The position numbers and the translations under genes are program-made. A stretch of DNA of 64,000 nucleotides from Monodelphis domestica. Lineage: Eukaryota; Chordata; Mammalia; Didelphimorphia; Didelphidae. The notes below the pieces were generated by a model. That model saw nothing but the letters and a program-made list of their open reading frames with translations. It was not told the origin of the DNA and did not search any database. Location: contig NC_077228.1 of assembly GCF_027887165.1 (NCBI RefSeq), positions 387,008,456-387,072,455 on the forward strand. The letters run 5' to 3'. Numbering within the stretch: position 1 is the stretch's first letter; every line of letters starts with the position of its first letter. This document shows, in pieces, positions 59,250-64,000 of this stretch.

Positions 59250-59804
59250 CTGGGAGGAAGAAAAATGGAGAGAAAACTGTAACTATAAAAAGGATTAATT
59301 TTGGATTTTTAATTCCTCTTGCCCTGGCAGTACCCCCTGAGGCTAGGGTACTGCTTCAAAAAATTAATGAAGTTCTCATAGGACTAACAGGCAAGAGAGA
59401 CTTAAAGATCATGCTATCTAACTCACTAATTTTACAGATGAGGAAACAAGCCTAGAGAAGTTAAATGACTTCCTAATATTACAAAGATTCTAAGAAACAG
59501 AGTTAGGGTTTAATGTAGACCCTCTGATTCTAGACTCCATGCTCTGTCCTGTGTCTCAGGAAGTAGCATCTTATTATTTATTATTCTTGCACAAATATAC
59601 TTGGGCATTCCAGACATGGAAAACGAATTTCTAGCTATCAGTATAGTATTATGAGCATAAATTTAGGTGGCATGACATGGTAGTAAAAGGAAGTAAGGAC
59701 AGCTAACTGCCAAAGATTCTGAGTCACTCTGGGGGTCTGAGTCACTTATGATTAGTGGAGGGTCAGTGTCCAGCCTCTTCTTCTAATCAGTCTCTGAATA
59801 ATAG

Positions 59805-60020
59805 TAATAGTTAGCATTCATATGCCAACGATGTGCTAAGAACTGTGCGGTGAGCGTTGCAAATCTGAATCTCTTTTTATCCTTACAACAATCCTGGGAG
59901 GTGGGGGCTATTATCATCTCCATCTGACAGATGAGGAAACAAGCAAACAGAATAAGTGACTTTCCCAGGGTCTCACTGCTAGCAAATGTGGAACTGAACT
60001 CAAGTCTTCCTCATTCCAGT
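59805..60020 (+). repeat. MIR-like SINE in MCM9 intron
   Basis: 'agttagcattcatatgccaa', 'gacagatgaggaaacaagca' and 'gtgactttcccagggtctca'. Confidence 0.8.
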
Positions 60021-61654
60021 CCCAACTCACTATCTACTGGGCCAGAACAGTAAGACTGTAGAGAAATGTATATTCAATCTCTGAATTTTGGAGCTGGAAG
60101 GAGATTTTGGAGTCATCAAGTCCAGTGTCTTTATAGAAAAGGAGCCTGAAGCCTAGGAAGAATGAGTGCCCTGGTGGGGAGAGTCAGGGCTAGACTTATT
60201 TATCCAGGACTCCTTTCATTTCACCTCCCCAGCCTTGGATGCACAAACCTCACTTTTCTGGCTAAATGTTTACTTTGAGAATTAAATTTTCCCTGTTTAA
60301 AATATCTTCAGTTTATTCCATTTTTCTAAACAGAGGCTCATACCATTCTTTCTTAAGAGATGGGTAAAATGGCCATTATTTGCGGCACAGTCTGTTAAGC
60401 ATTTGAGGATGAGAAGGTGCTATATAAATATAAACTGTTTGATTATAATTATATAGTGTCCCCTGGGAATAAAGAATTCTTTCCTAAGGGGAGAAACGAG
60501 CCATCTGCTACTTGAATTTCCTCACTTTGCAAAACTAGATTATTTCTTGTTGGAATCTCCAAACTGCGTTTGGTTTCTGTGGCTCTGAGTGGTTGCAGGA
60601 ATGTGGCTGCCTTTCAATACAAACACCCAGCAGAGAGCAGCGTTTGAAGGCAGAATCATTTCTTCCTATTTTCCCATATTCTTTCCTTCCTCTGCAAGGG
60701 TCCTCCTGAAGTTGTGGGGGTGACGGCAGGGGTGGCAGTGCCATACTGCACAACACTCTTCCCTCCTTTGCTTCCCCAGACTTTCCTTAAGCTACAGGAA
60801 CAGGGAGCTCTCTTTTATTACCAAGGAGCAGACCTGTGAGAGCCTTTAAAGGAAATGCTTTAGCAAAAAGTAAACAACTCAGAGGAATAGCTTTGAACTT
60901 AAATGTGCTGCTTTTGATTATGAGAAAGATTCTGGCAGGCCAAATAGAAAAAGAAAAAGGTACAAAGTGAATCAGGTTTACTGCAATTTGAATGAGTACA
61001 TGATGTTTTTAATTATTTCTATGAATCAGTTTGTCATTCTTAATATTGGAAAAGCTATTAGAAGAGAAAGTTATGAAAAGATTTCCAATCATTTTTGACT
61101 TCTAAAGAGGTGGAACAAATATATAGTTTACTATTAAAAGAGAAATACCACTACCATTATGGACCTACCCATTTGGCTATCAAGGCACTGAAATTCAAGA
61201 TTCCCGACTCTGTGTGTATATTCTGGTAGAAGAATTGTATTGGCAGAAGAAATAGTGGTTGGCACAGGCTAGCAGAGATATTGCTGGGTATGTAATGTTA
61301 TTATTTCTATTTCTTAACTGACTTACTTCAGGCATCTCTCAAAACCAGTTTTAGTATCCTACCAATACATCTAAGACAAACCTAATTTTCCTTATTGAGA
61401 TCATATAAAATTATTGAATTATCATTAAAAAAAGATATTTTAGAAGAATGTTTTCCATAATTTCCAAGAATGCTTATAAATATGTTCAGGATTTTTGTAC
61501 ACTGCCTGCTTGGAGTAAAGGAATAATGACAACTATTATCATTATTATTATCATAATAGTAATTATAGCAGATAAGTTTATTTGGTACTTTATGTACATT
61601 ATATCATTTGGGCTTAACAGAAACTCTATGAAATAGTTGTTATTACTACCCCCA

Positions 61655-61892
61655 TTTGAGGGCAGCTAGGTGGTGCTGTGGATAGAGCTCCAGGCATCAG
61701 GAAGACTCAGTTCAAAGCTGACCTCAGACATTTCCTGGCTATGTGACCTTTGGCAAGTCACTTAACCTTGTTTGCCTGTTTTTTCATCTTGTAAAATGAG
61801 CTGGAGAAGGAAATGGCAAACCATTTCAGGATCTTTGCCCAGGAAACCCCAAATGGGGTCATGAAGAGTTAGACAACTAAGCAATAGCACTC
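61655..61892 (+). repeat. Marsupial tRNA-headed SINE in MCM9 intron
   Basis: Well-preserved copy: 'agggcagctaggtggtgctg', 'gttcaaagctgacctcagac', 'gctggagaaggaaatggcaa' and 'gggtcatgaagagttagaca'. It is among the least diverged SINEs in the window. Confidence 0.9.
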
Positions 61893-62469
61893 TCCCCATT
61901 TTACATATAAGGAAACTGAGGCTTATGGAGCTAATAATTATCTGAGGTCAGGTCCTTTCTGGCTCCGGTTCAATATTCTTGTCTATGATTCCACGTTGCA
62001 TCTTCAATAGAAACTGCCAAAATAGCTTTCTCTTGGGCAGGCCTCCTTCACTCCCCTCTTCCCTTACAATATCTTTCTTCTTCCTAAAGACAAGTATTTA
62101 CCTCTTTCTTATTTTAGTTTCAACCTCAACTCATCAGAAGAATAAGGAAACCTAGTAAACAACACAGAGCAGGTCTGACATCCAATAAGTGCTTGTAGGA
62201 TGGGACTGGATCAGGATCAGATTTCAGATGACAATTTCCCTGGCTCACCAGGCAACCATGTAATGCTTCTAAATTGATTGAACAAGGAATTTTTTGTTTT
62301 TTAAATGGGATATCAGAATAGATAATTAATGATTGAGCAAACTATAGCACATTGTGATATGTAGAACTTATAGGCTTTTTTCATTTAATATTCTAATTCT
62401 TTATTACAGTCACTGTCAAATTATTATTATTATTTTTTTTTAAGTCTTCACTGACTTTTCTTTTCTCAC

Positions 62470-62615
62470 CTCTCAAGTCTTCTTAGTTCCTCACTCAGCA
62501 GACTCTGCAGCTCCAGCTTTTCCAGAATCATTTCACACTGCATTTGGTACTGCTCCAGGGGGTTTTCAGGAAAGGATGTATGGAGTGCATTCACACCTCC
62601 TAGAAGGGCACCTCC
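62470..62615 (-). CDS. MCM9: MCM9, penultimate coding exon
   Basis: A 146-nt exon on the minus strand. The acceptor is ttgcccctctag (AG at 62616-62617) and the donor is AG|GTGAG (GT at 62468-62469). It encodes 48 codons plus two bases, starting [19 protein letters not shown] and continuing through a helical segment [17 protein letters not shown] and [10 protein letters not shown]. The two leftover bases (AG) join the A at 59249 to make Arg, keeping the frame open into the terminal exon. The wording is almost identical to the segment of mammalian MCM9 that follows the winged-helix/AAA+ region, so it is strongly conserved, unlike the tail. It is too short and too spliced to show as an open frame of its own. 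Intron length to the next exon is 3.2 kb. Confidence 0.93.
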
Positions 62616-63051
62616 CTAGAGGGGCAAAGAAAGAAGAAACACCTTAGAAAGTCAGGATGTTAACAAAATGCCATGACATTTCTTCAGATAAACTCCTCTG
62701 GCAATACAAGGGTTTAAGCAATCCCTGTAAAGCCCCAATTAGATTCCAGAACCTGAATCAGACAGCAAAAGCTCCAAGGGCTCAAGTAAAGTTGTACCCA
62801 TTTAGGCTGACTCTTTCCTCCCAATCTCCCATCCTCTATCTTCTCTGGGGATATGGCATTGCCTTCCAGGTAACACACTGGAGATCCCTGGGCTACAGAG
62901 GATGAAGCCGATATCCAGGGGAACCAGGCCCTCTGCATCCCACTTAGGACAGAGTACCAGCTATTTGAGAGAATGCTCAGAAAGTCCTAAGCTGCTTCGT
63001 TAAGAGGGGGCCCTTGTCTCTAGTCTGACATCTCAACCTGCCCTTCTGCCA

Positions 63052-63361
63052 TGTAAAAATGGAGATTTGAACCCCAGACTTCAATTCCCAGAAGTCCTTG
63101 GTAGTTCCCAGAATTCCCTAAAATCTCACTGGAGATACCCACCTGGGCAGAGAACAAAATGAGTATTTAAACTGACTGTACCGCCTACTTGTGCTCACTG
63201 CTTCTGCTTCTAAGCACACGGGTCTCTCTACCAGGCAGGCAAGATATAGGTTGCACCTGCTTTTCTTATTTTGCATTTCTTTATTTCTTAATTCTAATAA
63301 TCTTTAATAAACCTCTAAAAATATAATACTTTTAGTAGAGAAACTAATTTTAATTGTTATA
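63052..63361 (+). mobile_element. Solo LTR in MCM9 intron
   Basis: TGTAAAAATGGAG to ...TTGTTATA (CA mutated to TA), 310 bp, flanked by a 4-bp duplication GCCA (63048-63051 and 63362-63365). It shares 'ctttaataaacctctaaaaa' and the general layout with the 318-bp LTRs of the ERV at 37409, so it is a relative of that family. 'gagtatttaaactgact' is TATA-like. It could contribute regulatory sequence to MCM9, but there is no evidence of it. Confidence 0.85.
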
Positions 63362-63664
63362 GCCAGAAATCTTGGCGATTGCTTCTTGGGCTAGTCCATA
63401 CCTTGCCACCCTCTCCTCTTATCTTCTCTAAGTCTGAACCAGTTTGTCAGTCATCAAAAGCATCGCTGATTACTTATGACCTCCCTTATTCCCAAACCCA
63501 CTGGAGCTTACTATTCTAGTGTGTGGAGTGCCTACTACTTCTCTGCCTTCACCTCTTCTAGTCCCTGATGTCAGCTGAAAATTTTTAATATTAATATCCA
63601 AATTACCGAGATCAAGCACTTGCCCAGCAGCATTGTAAATGACTAGTTTAGAAAATAATGCCAA

Positions 63665-63882
63665 TCATGGGATTGGTCCTGAATTGGACCAATTCTGTGC
63701 TATGTAAGGGCCACGCCCCCTACTTCAGGCCATGGGATTGGTCTCTATTAGGACCAATCCTGTGCCTGGGAGGAACCTTTGAATCTGGGATGATTGGGAG
63801 GGGGGCTCTAGTTAATTTCAGTTAGGAACGCCTGTGGGTTTTTTTTTTTCTTTTAATAAAATTTTAAAAAAGAGAAAAAAAA
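63665..63882 (+). mobile_element. Retroposed LTR-like sequence
   Basis: A 218-bp insertion with a perfect 15-bp duplication agaaaataatgccaa (63650-63664 and 63883-63897) and an A-rich end. Inside are two related units beginning 'atgggattggtc' with 'ggaccaat' CCAAT-like boxes, then 'cttttaataaaattttaaaa'. The contents look like an LTR promoter and polyadenylation end, but the long duplication and A-rich tail are the signature of L1-type retroposition. Confidence 0.65.
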
Positions 63883-64000
63883 AGAAAATAATGCCAACAC
63901 AAATATTTGGTCTTCTTTCATATCTACTCAGGGATCTAATCATTCTCTGGAGAAAATGTATCGTAAGGGTATATTGATCCTGACTGATCCCGGCTCCTCT

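Larger units (their letters stand above)
59250..62469 (-). other. MCM9: MCM9 last intron
   Basis: Intron between the two MCM9 exons, with GTGAG at the 5' side and a pyrimidine-rich tract plus CAG at the 3' side. It holds a MIR/THER1-like fragment (about 59805-60020), a short related fragment near 60080-60170, and a tRNA-headed SINE (61655-61892). An (ATT)n-like tract lies near 61535-61570. A GC-richer block at 60535-60770 has no repeat wording that I recognise and could be a conserved intronic element, but nothing in it proves this. Confidence 0.85.
62616..64000 (-). other. MCM9: MCM9 upstream intron, partial
   Basis: Intron sequence upstream of exon 62470-62615, running off the window edge. 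It carries a solo LTR (63052-63361) and a retroposed LTR-like insertion (63665-63882), listed separately. The rest, including 62640-63040, shows no exon or repeat that I recognise. Confidence 0.7.

Noticed and set aside
1-64000. CRISPR arrays, operons, tRNA or rRNA genes
   Set aside because: No spaced direct repeats, cloverleaf tRNA or rRNA wording was seen. tRNA-like boxes occur only in SINE heads.

Overview
This window is a stretch of a marsupial nuclear genome. It is almost entirely intergenic and repeat-rich, with the 3' end of one protein-coding gene at the right. The marsupial call rests on the repeats: many tRNA-headed CORE-type SINEs beginning with the 'ggcagctaggtgg' type of head, THER1/MIR-like fragments, L2 and L3/CR1 relics, L1 ORF2 tails with marsupial-type wording, a full-length RTE-clade LINE, and class-I-like LTRs. 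There are no operons, bacterial genes, CRISPR arrays or RNA genes. I could not determine the species.

The one gene is MCM9, on the minus strand. Its two last coding exons are 62470-62615 and 57695-59249. They join in frame across canonical splice sites and encode the disordered C-terminal tail of the MCM8-MCM9 helicase partner. About 2 kb after the stop (55729-57694) looks like unique 3'UTR sequence. The rest of the window, about 55 kb, is the downstream intergenic region.

Layout from left to right: 0-5 kb, an LTR-like relic, an antisense L1 relic, SINEs and a solo LTR. 5.7-9.8 kb, a decayed but full-length RTE LINE with a 16-bp target-site duplication. 10.65-11.24 kb, an inverted, short derivative of the same LINE (5' end joined to 3' tail). 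12-29 kb, old MIR/L2/L3/SINE material with two more solo LTRs, one inside an L1 and one carrying a perfect 34-bp inverted duplication. 29.2-29.9 kb, a young L1 insertion. 30-37 kb, mostly unrecognised sequence. 37.4-41.0 kb, a 3.6-kb non-autonomous ERV with two identical 318-bp LTRs. 41.3-42.9 kb, an L1 broken up by two other LTRs. 43-55 kb, mixed relics, including two head-to-head L1 tails and a possible processed pseudogene. 55.7-64 kb, MCM9, with two recent insertions in its intron.

I found nothing that qualifies as a new biological system. The best leads are events in mobile DNA: the recent non-autonomous ERV, the inverted duplication in an LTR, the bipartite RTE derivative, and an LTR-like sequence that has a 15-bp target duplication and an A-rich tail. 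All repeat-family names are by eye; no database search was possible.
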